This document shows, piece by piece, positions 36,973-54,394 of a stretch of DNA of 64,000 nucleotides (positions within the stretch are counted from its first letter, which is position 1; every line of letters begins with the position of its first letter). Both the position numbers and the translations under genes were made by a program. The notes under the pieces are model-generated. The model was not told the DNA's origin and did no database searches. It saw only the letters and a program-made list of their open reading frames with translations. The stretch is from Glycine soja (lineage: Eukaryota > Streptophyta > Magnoliopsida > Fabales > Fabaceae): NCBI RefSeq assembly GCF_004193775.1, contig NC_041010.1, positions 37,747,562 to 37,811,561 of the forward strand. Reading direction: 5' to 3'.

Positions 36973-38577
36973 GTTAAGGGAGATATTTACATTCATAAAA
37001 ATATATATAATAATAACCGATATTGTAATGGATGTTTATGGAAAAGCATATCCCTAAATGTTTTTCTGGATGAGATTGGTGGAGGCATTTTGCATTATCA
37101 AAGAGGATTGAAGATGAGGACCTTACAAGTTACAATGCAATGAAGTAAGAAAATTCCTCTTAATCATTGAGGGTGATAAGGGAAGAATAGTTTTATGTGA
37201 CAAGCAACTGATAATCACCTCTGTTAAGGTATAGAACCCACTGAAAATCCTTTGTATTTCAAATTTTAAGATGATTCATGACCTTGGAGAATCATATTAT
37301 CACAACAATCAGTGATCAAAGATGTTAATTTTGTTGGTTCGAGCAGAATTACCTCCAGGAACGATTAACTGTGTTCAATACTAAAAAGAAGTTGACTGGT
37401 TTACTCATGGTTATCACTGAATAATTGGTGAGAAAACATTATTACAAGTGGCTCTATAAAAATTGACATAAAATTTTTCTCGTTGATTGAACTACACATA
37501 ACTTTGGAATCAATGTTATGTAGTGTAGGAGATCACGCAACTTGTATAATATCAAATATGAACTCAAGTAAAACAAAGAAAAAAGAGGTTAGATGCAAAC
37601 GACCCGTAGAAAATCTTGAAATGCATTATCTTCTGTACAAGTAGACAAGTAGTTGATAAGCAATTTTTTGGTATTGAAATCTGCAGTAAGTCTTTCGTTA
37701 ATTCTCGAAATTATTGGACAAAGACATTATAAGTGGATTTAATTATTAGGCAAGGCATCCATTCTCATCCATATCCATAGGTAAGTTTTCAGCATTATCT
37801 TGTAGTTTTTGTTTGCATACATACTACGATCAACCCTTTACTAATGACATCCATTAAAATAGTAAAAATCATTCAATATAAGGAACATATAAAGGACAAG
37901 ATATAAGTAATTGTTGAAGTGTTAAGAATAGGTGGAATACCTCTTCTGGTTGTCATTTCTGAACACATAAAGTCTCAGTCACGGGATTTACACAATCCTT
38001 CCATTATTGTTTGCTAAGTGTGACTAGGATTGATATAAACTCGTGTTTGATGGTTGAAAATGTGAAAATATAACTGAATGAACATTAATCTTTCCGTAGG
38101 GTCTATTGGGGCCACAAATTCTATTAATGCAGTTGAGAATGTGAAGAAAAAAAGTGAAAAAGTCATGAGCCTGATGAAGTAGAAGATTAAAGACCGGTGA
38201 AGGTTGCTTAAATTTAAACAATGAAATCATTATGATTTTTAAATTCATTTTTGCCCAAAAAGAAAAAAAATATAGCATCAGATGCTATTACGCCATGTAG
38301 CAGATTAAGGGATGACATTTTTTTAAACCAGATTAAGTAACTACTTGTACAAAGTAGAGTAACTTTTAAGGAAACAGTACCCCAAAGTCTATGATTACGT
38401 ACACAATGTAAAAGGGTCACAAATAGAAGTTTTAGGTGCATACAATACAAAACAATATAATACAAAATTTTACATCTTCAAAGCCACAAACCTGGGCTGT
38501 TGGTTCACTAAAACTTTCACACAGCCTCCTTGTGACTTATTCCTAAGCCCTATTACCACAAGGATGTTCAACAATTC
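36973..38577. other. Spacer between LINE and the beta-amylase gene end
   Basis: No coding block was recognised. The last few hundred bases before 38577 probably include the 3' untranslated region of the beta-amylase transcript; its polyadenylation site was not assigned. Confidence 0.5.
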
Positions 38578-42025
<3,448 letters not shown>

Positions 42026-42215
42026 TTTTCCAATCTCTACAATTCAATCAGTAAAAATTTCCTTTGGTTTATTTTCTGTTTCACAATTCGATTTCAAGTT
42101 TTCTTCAATTCAAAGAAATTTTCTTCAATGCAAAGAACAGACGAAGAAGATAATAAAATAGTGTTTTGGGTTTAGCGAATGCAGTGAGGTTGAAATTGGA
42201 GGGAGGGAAAGGGGG

Positions 42216-42222
42216 ATTTATA
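42216..42222 (-). promoter_or_regulatory. TATA box of the beta-amylase gene, set in G/C runs
   Basis: On the minus strand the string ctataaatc lies about 190 bases before the ATG, so transcription should start near 42.19 kb. On the plus strand it is flanked by five or more G on each side, within a 60-base stretch of repeated G runs (42199-42250). Confidence 0.6.
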
Positions 42223-42301
42223 GGGGGAAGGGGGGGTGAGGGGTGAGGAGAGGATAAGGTTACAATAAGTAATATTGTGGATTTGACCGTTACTTTAGCG
42301 C

Positions 42302-42547
42302 CACGTGTCATTTGGATGCGTGGCGGAGTTGGGGACGGGTGAGGGGGCGACGGCTACGATGGCTCGAGCGTGTGAGAGAATGGACGGTGGGATGGGGATT
42401 GCGCGTGAAGATACCAGAAAGTGCGGTGCCGAAAGATCTTCCCATGGTCGATGAAAAGGTGACACGTGACGGATGTGACTGCTCACGTGTCGTGACGGGA
42501 CTTTCGGTAGGAAGGAAGGTTCTTGTAAGATTGGGACTTGACACGTG
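42302..42547. promoter_or_regulatory. Cluster of four ABRE/G-box motifs upstream of beta-amylase
   Basis: CACGTG occurs at 42302-42307, 42463-42468, 42484-42489 and 42542-42547. Each is part of ACGTGTC or its reverse complement, matching the ABRE consensus ACGTGKC bound by ABF/AREB bZIP factors. They lie about 80 to 330 bases upstream of the TATA box. Stress and ABA induction of BAM1-type genes is known in Arabidopsis. Control of this copy is inference. Confidence 0.65.
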
Positions 42548-44831
42548 TTGTGCCATTGCTGAATGCAAACACCTTAGGCACTCAAGAAATCTATTTTTAC
42601 ACATTCGAAAAAATCCTCTACCTCACATGATTTTTCTTTTTTCTGGTTACCAAATTTACAGGCACAAGGTATTAATCTCGATAATTTAGGAGAAGGCCAG
42701 AAGGAGGCGTGATGTAACTTTTCTTCTCATTCTCATGACATTACTTTTGGATAAATATATTTAATTTGCCCATCTAAAATGATGTATTAAGATACATAAA
42801 AATAAATATAGATATGATAAGTGATATGATGAGTTAAAAAAAAAATATATAAAAATAAAATATATTGATGAAATATTTATTTAATCTCGTTAAGAAAGAT
42901 ATTAAATTTTAATCTTGTGAAGAAAAATAAAAATATAATTAAAAGAAAAAAATATCATCATAAAAATATTTAATTAAGTATTTTAATAAAAATTATTTAT
43001 CGATAAAGTTGATGAATATTTCATATTAATAATATTATAACAAAAAAATTAGCTGACCGGGAGGGTGGATGACAAAGAAGAGGCCAATAAAGATGGAGAA
43101 GAATCAGATTGTGAGAGTTAAGTGTATGGATTTTTTTTTGACATTTTTCTCAAAAGTTAAACGATGATAATTTACTTTAGAAGAGATAAAAAAAATACAT
43201 TTTAACGTAGGAAGTATAAGTATAATAAGTCCTGAGCATAGAGTGTAATTTGTTCTTACATAAGACCAGTTGAAAGAAAGACACTTCATATATTTATCTT
43301 TATTTTCTTTTTTTTTCAAAAGAAAAAAAATGAAAAAATAGTGATAATATTGTTTTAGGAAAAAATAGTAACATCTACATTTTGAAAGTTTATAAAAAAA
43401 AAATCGTTATATATATTAAAAGATAATTTAAAAATAATAGTTATAGATAAACATATATGCAATACAATACCGAAATACTGTATTAGTTTATTTCTAATAT
43501 TATAAAAATGTTCAATAAATATTTTCCCTTATTGTAAATTATTTTACATTTCTAATCAATAAAATATTATATTTTATATGACTTCAAAAAAATTATTATA
43601 AAAAATCAATAAACTTACCATGATAATGAAAACTGAAAATTTTAAAAAATGATCGATTAAACGATAAAAGATCTTCCGAGCGGAGAGAATGATCTTCCTA
43701 AAGATCAACGTTGATTCCGTTCACGTATACTACTTGGAACTCAAAGGATGAATCTATCATATATTTAACTGTCACGTAGCTTTCATTGTATTGAATCCTT
43801 AAAACTCCATCAAACACTTAAATCACAAACACAACAAGAAGCTTGTTAGTTCCGTTCCGTTCTCTAGTTACTCATTAATTTCCTTACAGTCACAATGTCA
43901 TTGTCCAACACTATGCTCTCTCCCATTCTCACTCTCTTTCCATTCACAAGTTTCCTCCATTTCTTCTTTCTCATTCACAATCTTGATGGTGCCATTCTCT
44001 TATTCAATCGCATGCTATTTCTCTTTCTAGGAAAATGGAATTCAGGGGTATATTTTGCTCATTCAATCATTCCATTTCTTTATTCTCGTAGTAAAAAGTT
44101 ATTGACTCAGTGACTCTCATACCGTAATCTAAGAAATATGAACTTTATTTCTGATTCTGTCTATACTGTATAGGTTGTATATTTTGCTCATATAATTTAG
44201 ATTTCAACTCTGCCTTTAAAAGAAGAATATATATCGGGTACATTTTCTCTAAAAATCATCTGAGCTGTGTGAAATGAAATATTCTGTGTAAGTCTGGCTG
44301 TAACATATGAAATCTTGTTTACCAAATTTCTTTCCTCTCTTGAGAGTTAAGAGTTATTTTCATTCCTTATAAATTCATTACTTATTGTAGACATAAAATA
44401 AAGGAGAAGGCTCTTTGCATTATAAGCAAAGCACTACTAATAAAATGTTAACCGTTGGAAAAAATTTTCTACACAACAAAATTATCACACGTTCAAGAAA
44501 TCTTAGATGGAACACATTATAAAATTTGTATTTCTTGGCTCTATATATAAAGCTAAATAACAATACAAAATTTAAATATTATCATATTCTAATCTTTTAA
44601 AAAAGGAAACAAATCCCTAAAATAAGTTAAACAAATTAATAAAATATTTAAATCTAGATAAAATTCTAAAGATTTGAAACATAACAAATTCCTAAAAATA
44701 TCTCCTTGAATTTTCACAAGTTCCATTTATTTTGAAATTTGAATTGCTCTCCAACAGTAACATTTGCTTGTTGTTTAATTTTTAAAGGAATTGTGCATGG
44801 TAATTACAAGCAATTCAGGTGATTATACAAC
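42548..44831. other. Spacer between the two minus-strand genes
   Basis: This is the distal upstream region of the beta-amylase gene and the downstream region of the channel gene. A 72-codon plus-strand frame at 43895-44113 (starts MSLSNTMLSPILTLFP) follows text that looks like a transcribed leader (CA-rich, then CT-rich). It matches no family I recognise and could be a truncated gene start. Otherwise AT-rich. Confidence 0.45.
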
Positions 44832-47800
44832 CTATGAGTTAAATGATTGATCTAATTTTGAGGTATCAACACAATTTTTACGTTTCTTCCTGTATCTCCA
44901 TGCAACCTGGATTCGAACTGCTGCCAAGGATCTCCAGTAAGGTGATTCATACCTGACATAATAAAATGATAAAAAATGATTATGTTAGAGCCATGCACAT
45001 GAAAAACGAAAGTTGGTGTATTACTAGTGAGAATCTCAAACTTGTAAACTATATACTAGGGGCTATTCTTTCCATTTTTTTTCTTTCTAGAGAGGTGAAG
45101 GAGGAATTTGGATAAAAAGTGTCCTATCAGATATCAACCATTTATTTGCATATCTAATATTCAGAGTTTGCCTCAATTTGGTATTGCTCTCGCTGCCCGC
45201 ACCAAAACAACGCTTTATCCCTAGATGTCTAGTCAACTGCTGCGTATCAACGCATTTTGGAGAGAATTAGCTAGTTCTGGGTTCAAGTTATATGAACTAT
45301 GATAATAATTAAGGATAGTTTCTCTTGATGAAAATGGAGCATACAGAAACTTAGACGAGTAAAAAATATAATGGAAGCATTGTTTAGGAACGAGATGAAT
45401 GATTTTCATTCTAGTAAAGACAAAAGATGGTCAACATTATGCTAAACCATGAATGACTTTAGAGTGAGTTTGGATAGAGGATTTTAACTAAGAAAAGTAA
45501 TTTATCAGAGAATTTATATTTCTGTAATTTAAAATTCATTGTTTAGATGCTTTTTATGAAGAATTTAAAATTTTGAAATTTTAAACAATTAAAAATCTGA
45601 AATTTCAATTTCTTTCTAAAAGGTGAGAAATTGAAATTCTCTTCTTACAGTCTTCTTCAAAAAATACCGTCTGAGCTCCTAAAATATCATTCGGGTGTGA
45701 GCATAAAAGAACACATATAACTAGCACACCAATCATATTTTTTCTTTTTTTCTTCATTCATTTTTTTCATCCTCATAACTTTAATTTTTTTGTCCAAACA
45801 CAAAATTTTGAAAATAAAAAAATTTTAATTAAAATATTTAAAATTCTTAGAATTTAAAATTTCTCCGTCCAAAGAGATTTTTCCTTATAACAGATACAAC
45901 AAAACAAAGAAATGAATGACCTTAGGGATCCTTGAACACGAAGATTCCGCAAGAATCTCATGAATCGGGTTGTGACTTCTTCAAGATCTTCAGCTCGGAT
46001 TGAAAAAGCCTCCACATTTGTTAAGCACTTTACTGTCCTGTTGCTAAGCCACCTCTGTCCTGGAAGCCTTACTCTTTTACCATCTGCAATTGAAACAAAT
46101 ATTAATGACTTGTACTGTTTCTCATTTCCAAGTAAAGTGTGGTTAACAATCATGTTGCCATTATACTAAGTATTGCTATACCTTTGCTTACAGAAGAATG
46201 TTCAAGATACCATGTCAGAAGTTCTTCACCACAAGCATCTCCTTCAGACAAGCTAACTCCAATTCCATTTTCTCCAATGCTCTCCAATTTTCCACGCACA
46301 ATAAAGATCATCTTCTCTACTAGACAACCTTGACTCAAAATTATACTTCCTTTGATGTATGTCTTCTGTCTCAATCTTTGACAAATGGAATCTAAGAAAG
46401 GCTCATCCATCAGGGTGAAAATTCGGACCTAGCAACATTTTAGATCATCTTCTCTATTATGCATACAAATAGATACTCAGTAAAAGAGTAAATTATCATT
46501 TGGATCTTGATGTATCATTTTATAGGTTTGACCATGAAGTTGCATAAAGCTTTGCCTTCAAAATTGATTTTACCTTTAAGTTCCATTCATTTCTAGTATG
46601 TCACGTATAGAGTGGAAAGGCCTAAGGAATATAGAATTTTAAATGAGGCATAGTTGCTTTGACTTTGTACTTCACCCAATGTGAACCACAATTATACTCA
46701 TAATAATCGCGATGAATTTTGTAATTATAATAAGGATAAAATATATTTTTAATTTCTGTATTTTTTATGAAAATTGATCTTAGTTCTTGAACTTTAACTT
46801 TGATCAATTTGGTCCCTCAACTTTGATAAATTTTAGGGACAAAAATCATTACTTTTATAAAATCCAAGGATCAAATTGATTAAAGTTAAAATATGGGGAC
46901 CAATATAAATTTTTATGAAAAGTACAAAGGCTAAAAACCTATTTTATCCTGATAATAAAAAAATCATTATGCCACAAGTATTCTAGTTCATACTTTCTTT
47001 ACAAATTTGAAGAGATGGCGTCGTATCTCTCTCTGGAGATCTCCTGGCAAATTCTCCATTAGCATTTCTTCATTCACTCCCTTGGTTGCAGCCCAATTAT
47101 ACCGTTCAGCCTGTCGTACTTTCCTGCATAATAGACATAATATCTATCACTCATACATTAATTGTGGTCCTTAATTTAATAATTTCCTGTGACATAGAAC
47201 CTAAATAAAGATGTAAAATTGTACAAACACTCTTTTCTTAACATTACTATATGCAGAAATATTTTATGAAAATGAATGCTAAGATTTGGAGGCACAATAA
47301 AAATATTTGTTGGGCCGTTGGGCCTCCTTAGAATAAAATAAAAATAAAAATAAAAATATTTGTGTCTTTACCTAACAGTTTAATCTTTTGGAATACCTGG
47401 TTCATCATAGTTCTAATTTTAATGTACACAAATAATTTTAAATAAGTTTAGAAATGAGTAGTATAAGAATAAATAAGTTAATCCGTACTATTATTACATA
47501 AACAGACCAATAAGATGTCACCTTACCAATAAGATCTTTTCACGAATATGGAGCCTACTGATGTTAATAATAAACACACCTCAGAAACATGGCAAGAAGT
47601 GTTTCAAAATTATCTTTGAATTCACTTTAAAAACTAAAGTCTCCAGAAGTTGTAACATAACTGAGTCTCTGATTATAAAACAGCAACTGTCTCCTTGTAA
47701 CAGTAAATTGTTCATTTACATTAGAAGGAAAAGTTGTAGTATGGAGTTAACAAGCAATGACTTGAATAAATTAACATATACCTCTCTCACTAGGTATATC

Positions 47801-50800
47801 AATGTGATTTGTTAGAAGAATCAGAACATTTTGTACCTTCTTATATCTTCTGGTAAGCGACGATGGCTCATCCATTGCTCAACATCGCGGCCTCTAAGTT
47901 GCATTTCTAGCCTTCTGTAAGTGATAAGGAGGAAAATATATCAAGTGCATTATAGTCAGTAATTCACTATCAAACTTCAATAAGATATTAAAACTTGCAG
48001 CAGTAGATAAATTAAGCTGAGTAAGAAAGGGCAAAAGTTCCCTACATAGAATTAACATGATATAGTATTCAAGGAGGACCTCTTCCTAGTCCTATTTAAA
48101 TAACTGAGTCCAAAATAATGGCAACATGAATTGCATAGCAAGCAGGTGTAGTGTAACTTAAGAGGTATGATGATATTATGCAATTACAGCTTATAGTTTG
48201 AAACAATTTCACTCATAGGATGGCTATCATTCATCTGTCTGCATCATTTCTAAATTTTAACCTCAAAAGGTTCTCTGAAAAGAAGTTGATTAAAGTGAAA
48301 CAGATGAAAAAGAGATACGCACAGCATGCAAGAGCAGTTTGTTCTACCTCCGTCCAAGACCTTGGAGAAAGTTATGTATGTTTCCAACAAGAACCGCAAA
48401 AAGCAAGAGTCCCAATCCTATGATGGCCATTGTAAACAGGACTTCCCCCCAAAAATAGCTCGGGGTTAAACTACCAGCCAGAGTACTGATTTGCTGCATT
48501 AAAAATCACAAAGTGTTAGAAAGTCTCACACATCGCCTGCCTTAATTCTCGGGATCCAACTTATGTATGTGTTGAGCAACTTCACTTAATGCAAATTGGT
48601 TTTAAGCTGAAATCTAACACAAAGGTATAATGCTATAATTGAAAGGATATCAAATCATTCATGTGCTGTCACTGAAGGCTCCTCACTATGGGAAGGTATT
48701 GGATTTGAGTCATTGTAGTACCCTCGCATATGCACAAACCAAATTTACATAATTACTACAGAAGGAACAAATAAAGAATAAGAATGAGGTGCATACCTGG
48801 AATCCCCAAAATAGTGAATAAATATATTTGTTAGCCACACTAGTTTCTATAGTAAGAGGTACACCATTGACATAGATCCCATAACGGAAACCACTAGAGG
48901 AGGGATTCAAACAAGCAATGGCATCTGAATTGTTGCTCCACAGAGATGATGTTTGGTCTGAATAGTTGTTTCTGGTATGACCATGTCTTCCACAATCAAT
49001 GACTGTCATGCATCTATCAATATCAGAATTACCGCAGGCATCTCGCAAGCATTGATTAACCCTCTAGAAGGAAGTCGTAGGAAAAGAGAAAAGTAAGTTA
49101 ATATTAACCTTTGTTTACTGAACCAAATTCCTGATTCTAATTAGACCACTCATTTTTGAAGAATCCAAGACTATGATAGGTGAATTTTTACTATCAATAT
49201 TAATAAATTAATTAGAAGGATTAATTTTTTTTAGCATGTACTGATATCATACTCACAAGACAGTAACACTTCATTTTGCCTATACCATGTACTACCACAT
49301 GGAAATCAGATTAATTCATGAGTCTAGTAATATTTCTTTTGTTTTTTTAGCATATTCTGTGAAGGGTACAGAGAAGGATATTTAAGCAAATAATGAAATT
49401 TAGTGAGGAATAAGTTTATTCTTTTTTTTTCCTGCTTTTGAAAAATATTTCACAGAATAAAGATATCAAAAAACTCGTTTGATGGATTTTGTATTAAAAG
49501 CTTGAGGAAGATATAGCAGTGGTTTGAAGTGAGAGTAGGGAATTCAAGAAAATACAAGTAAAAAAAACCTAAAGTATGTTCTCCATTTTCTACTCTAATC
49601 ATGGACAACATGTTTTCAAAACAAACAAACAAAAATTGACAACCCAAACAAATTATGTTTCATTTTAATTTAAACAACAACAAAAAATCAAACATTCCCT
49701 TCTCATTTTTTAGAAAAATAAGCTTCAAATGTTGTTTTGACTCACCTGTAGACCAAAGAGGTACCAACAAGATCCAACAACATGGCTAGCAAGCATGTAA
49801 ATGAGAAGATTTATAATGAAATTTGCCCAAGCTGACTCAAATATAAATCCTGTTGGAGATTGTCCAATTAGCAGAGGCAGAATCCTGAATAATTTGGGAA
49901 TATACTGCACAAGGATCACTGCACGCAGAAGATTCTTAGCATAGTTTGCTCCTGATGTCCCCAAGTGTTTTGGTAGGACCAAAAATATCATTATCTGCAC
50001 ATATTTCACCAAGAATATCATAATAAGGAGTTTGATGAACATATAATAAACCCATAGATAATTAATTTTTTCACAGGATAAAAACATTTTCTTTCCCCTG
50101 CCACCTATTTGTGCTCAAGCAAATGATCATGTCCACTGACAATATGTTCGTCAGAATGACACACCAAAAGGTGCAATCAGAGCAATTGATTTCAAACTTG
50201 AACGTGATGAAACAGAAGAAGCAATTCATTAAGATAAAGATAGAAACAAGACAACAAAAGAGGGATACATACAGGAATGGAGAGAGAAAATATTATTTTG
50301 CAACTTCAACACAAATATGAAGGAGAAGTTTCATTCTATTTTGTATGTTTCATGAAGGTTGTTTGGTATTTTTCAGCATTTTCCTAAAAGTTATTTATGT
50401 ATGTAGCAGCTTAAGATTTTGAAATTTAAATAATTGGCTCTTAACTGTAATAAAAGTACATCCTATCATAAAAGAACCTAACAACAGATTTTCTCGTATG
50501 CATCTTATTAATTTTTCACAGGTACATCAGAAATAAATAGATCTCAATAAACAAGATAAGAAAAAAAAACTTTAAACTGAATCTCTAGCATGTCAAAAAA
50601 TAAAATTCAATTAATCCTAATTGAAAACCTTATAATGGAAACATCAAGGATTTTGATGTTTTACATTGTATCGGAGATGAAAGAACAGAAAATTTAATTG
50701 TTATCACAAAAGCTGACTACACACAGTTAGACACACCCACATAGAGGGACCGTATCCAGTGAGAGTGAGACGTGGAAGAAGTTAATCATGGCCATGCAAC

Positions 50801-53800
50801 TATACGTGGATACTCAAGATTTTCTTTTTTTCTTTTTTACTTGAATCTATTTCTTACTATCTATTTTGGTATTTTGGTTGTATAGTCAAGGTTAACTCTT
50901 CTCAATTGATATGCTTCCTATACATGGAAAGTTATATACAAATCTGATGATTTCCAAGAAATGGAAAGAAAATATCAAAAGTTTTGTACTCAACTCTAAG
51001 GCTTGTATCATAATTCACATTAGGAACCAGTCAATATGTAAAAATGGATACCAGAAATACCTAGTCACAATGAGAAAACATAGTTACAGATAAAGAAAAA
51101 AGAAGATAATGAAGAAAGGGAGGCATGAAGAAATTTACCTGAGGAAGAGGAAATACAACAAACAAGTCAAAAAGAAAATAACCCTTCAAGTAATGAAGAG
51201 CAATTTTCTTGGGATGATCAACTAAATCTCCAGCACCAACCACTGTTGACTCAGGAGAAACATAGGCCAGCCTAAACTGCAAAGAGGCAACTTGATAGAG
51301 TTATTAAGCTTTAAATTATGAAAAAACAGCAAACTAGACCTAAAAGCTCAACAACCATATTCAAGATTCAGGACACATTAACTAATAACTCCTCTGTTTC
51401 TTTTATTTTCCTTTTAATCTTGTCAACTGTTAGATAGAAGGAAAGTTAGACAAACATAGGTACAAACATGCTACAATATAATATTAATAAGGTAGAATTC
51501 CAGCTTATTTATCATTTAAGTCAAATAATCATTTCCACTTTTTTCTTTCAGTCTAATTTATATAATGTAGTTGACACCATATGGCTTACAATGACAAATA
51601 ATACTCTTTGAAGAAAAAGAAAAAAAAGGCTCTAGGTTTCTATATTGGAAGAAAAAATCTCCTACAACTGATAGATTATAATTCATATGAAATAATTGTT
51701 TCAATGAAATGGTTAATTTTAGATTACGGAAGGGAAACTCAGCAAGAATCAAGATTCATGACACACACAAAATGGGTTAGTGAAGAGGAAAAAGGAAATA
51801 ATTGAACCGTATTACTTAAATTATGTGCACTATGGCCAAAATAACAGCTACATAAATAACTTATAAACTACAATAAGTATTTTTGTAATATCCACCAGAT
51901 GAGTAAGTAAATCACCGTAACTTTCCTATTGTATATACAATGTGCTTTCTTGTTTCACTTTTTCTGGTTTGAGTATGATTATTTTCTTCGGTGTGCATAT
52001 TAATAATATACTTGTGATGGAAAGGTTAGGAGCTCTAGACAGAAGTCTCATGATTTATAGACACATACCAATCCATATACACATATTCCTTGTACACCAC
52101 ATCTATTAAAAATGTCTATATGTGTTCATTCAAAAATCAAAGAAATCTAACAAACAAGTATTTGTGGTCTGAGAACAAACCTAAAACCTGAATTATGTTG
52201 CTAGAAAATTCTTCTGAAACATAATTATTAGAATATTTACCTTCTAAAACCAGTAAACTGAATAATAAAAACTTTCTTTTGAAGAAGGAGCTTGATTGTA
52301 TTTTCCAAGCTAACAATATGGCACCATTCTTTTAATATATTATATATATGTATTTGCACACTTTTTGGAAAGGTAGTTACAGAGAAATTACCTGGAGAAG
52401 AATGTTCAAGAAATATATAACATCATTCATGGTTCTTACTACAACAAGTGCTTTTGTCATGTCCCAGTCGATAGATATACATTTACCACCCTGCACACAA
52501 TGAATGGGAAAAATGTAGAGTAAATTTGCAAAAACAGTAACAGGGAAATATCAGTATCTAATAATTTATAACTTGCATGATTTTTGCAATTAAATAAAAG
52601 GAAAAGAATCATACCTTCTGCACATAGATTAAGAAAAAAAATAATGGATCCACAAAAATTGCCACCATGCAAAAAATGGCCAAAAATTTGTTCCATTGTT
52701 GTACAACTTTTGAGTGAGGATTTATAACTCCAGGAACATATGAAGAGAAGAAAGACATAATTTTTCTCCCCAAACCCTTGGCATCCCCATAAAGAGCATT
52801 GTGGAAGTGAAACTGTAAACATTCAAATCATGAACAAAAATACGCTTCATTAAGTTAAAGTGATAGCCAAGTATACAAAAGGAAATGGAAAAAGGTCACA
52901 TTAAAAGATCAAGAATGATGATAAAGTAAAGTTTGTCATAGTGGCCTTCAGTAAATGAGTTTGAATAAACAAGGAGACAACTTAAAAACTTTTAAAAACA
53001 CGTTGCTTATCTAAGTAATGATTCTTATAAGAATTGCCACGCCAATTGCTCCAAAGGTGAAACTGCATAAGAATTGGTTCTTAAATTTAAGAATCCCATA
53101 AGCAACTCCCATTGGAGATTCCGTAACAAAATGAAAACTATGGTACTTGAGGTTGCAATAAGATTAATTGTAATTTATGAAAGATTGAATTTTCTACAGT
53201 AGTTATTTTCATAATAGATTAAAATTATATAGCAATCAAGCTTCAGATGCTTAAGCTAAGTAGGGCTTTAAGATACTAAACCCAGAATCTTTTCTCATGA
53301 ATATAGTTATAAGTTTATAGCAATTGAAACAGACTATTTTTCATAGAAATACCATTCAACATCTTGATGTCTAATAATAAATATGATTAAACACGATATG
53401 CAGAATTGAAGAAAGCCGCAAATGTATCAAATCATAGTTATGCATAAACATGAAAATTGTTGGCAACTAGGGAAGCACATAAGTACATTAATTCAATAAA
53501 CGTTCCCTAAACTTCTCTAATTATGCACTATATATTTAAAGTGAACTTCAAAATTTGGAAGTCCATGATTTCTATTAAAGTTAATAAAAATGTTTATTAC
53601 CTGGGGATCAAAGACAGTGGAAGCTTTTGAAAATCTTTGCAGAGAGACCCTGAAGTAAGTGGGGCAAGTAGTACAATAAGGATCATTACACATTCCCAGT
53701 AGCCCAGATCTCAGCAAGTGTTCATTCTTTCTATCATAGTTGTTATTCCAATGATTTTCATCTTTCCTGTCAAGAGTAGAAATTTTTTCTGTCTTGCTCT

Positions 53801-54353
53801 CCACTACTTTGTTTCCTTTCACAAATATACTCTGATGCAATAGATTTTCAGTTCCATTGGTAGCATATAGTGAACCATTCACATGCATTATGGGGGATTT
53901 TCTCACACTAGGAAGTGGACCAGTATGTCCCACAAGACTAGTTTCTCTTTCATATGGCTCCATGGAGACCATAGGAATAGAAATTGATGCACTTTTTGTC
54001 CTTGATATCACTTTCCCAAATCTAGAATTCTCAAGTTCATCATGTTGTGCATGTGTTTCTGATGGCGCTGGCTCCCCATGTTTTTCAAAATTAGCCACTT
54101 TTCCTTGTTGATTCTGAAGTTTTTAATTAAATTAACAAATTATTCATTACATATGTTTCTATACCATATCAATTTTAAAATAAAACACTTTAATGTAAAA
54201 TGAACTTGAAAGATGAGAAAGTATACCATAAAACAACCAATATTACTAAATAGCCAGTGCTGTATGAAAAGTCAGAGATTATACCATATGGAACAATGCA
54301 TCATAAGGAAGATCCAAACTGTCATGCGGCTGAGAGCCAATACAATGACACAT
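44832..54353 (-). CDS. CNGC20: Cyclic nucleotide-gated cation channel, CNGC19/20 group, 13 exons
   Basis: Plasma-membrane Ca2+-permeable channel of plant CNGC group IVA. In Arabidopsis these act in defence, cell-death control and salt responses. Minus-strand coding exons: 54353-54285, 54113-53601, 52812-52615, 52490-52392, 51276-51139, 49994-49746, 49063-48797, 48493-48348, 47914-47837, 47123-46994, 46428-46182, 46083-45921, 44952-44832. All have GT-AG borders; the total is 2418 bp, 805 residues. The N-terminal tail carries the group's Cys motif LLRSGLLGMCNDPYCTTCP (about 160-180). The transmembrane domain runs from VAIFVDPLFFFLIYV through LPLLIGQSPTGFIFES to the pore SLFWGFQQISTLAG (residues ~505-518). 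The C-linker contains RGRDVEQWMSHRRLPEDIR. The nucleotide-binding fold has LSEGDACGEELLTW and LSNRTVKCLTNVEAFS, then an IQ motif IQVAWRYRKKR. The usual start of relatives (Met-Ala-Asp/Asn-Phe) is GTG here (54098-54096), so translation probably starts in the upstream 23-codon exon, in frame across the splice. A TRIM lies 76 bp upstream. Confidence 0.92.
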
Positions 54354-54394
54354 TTCTCTCTATGATGGAAATTTCGAATAACATAAACAATTAA

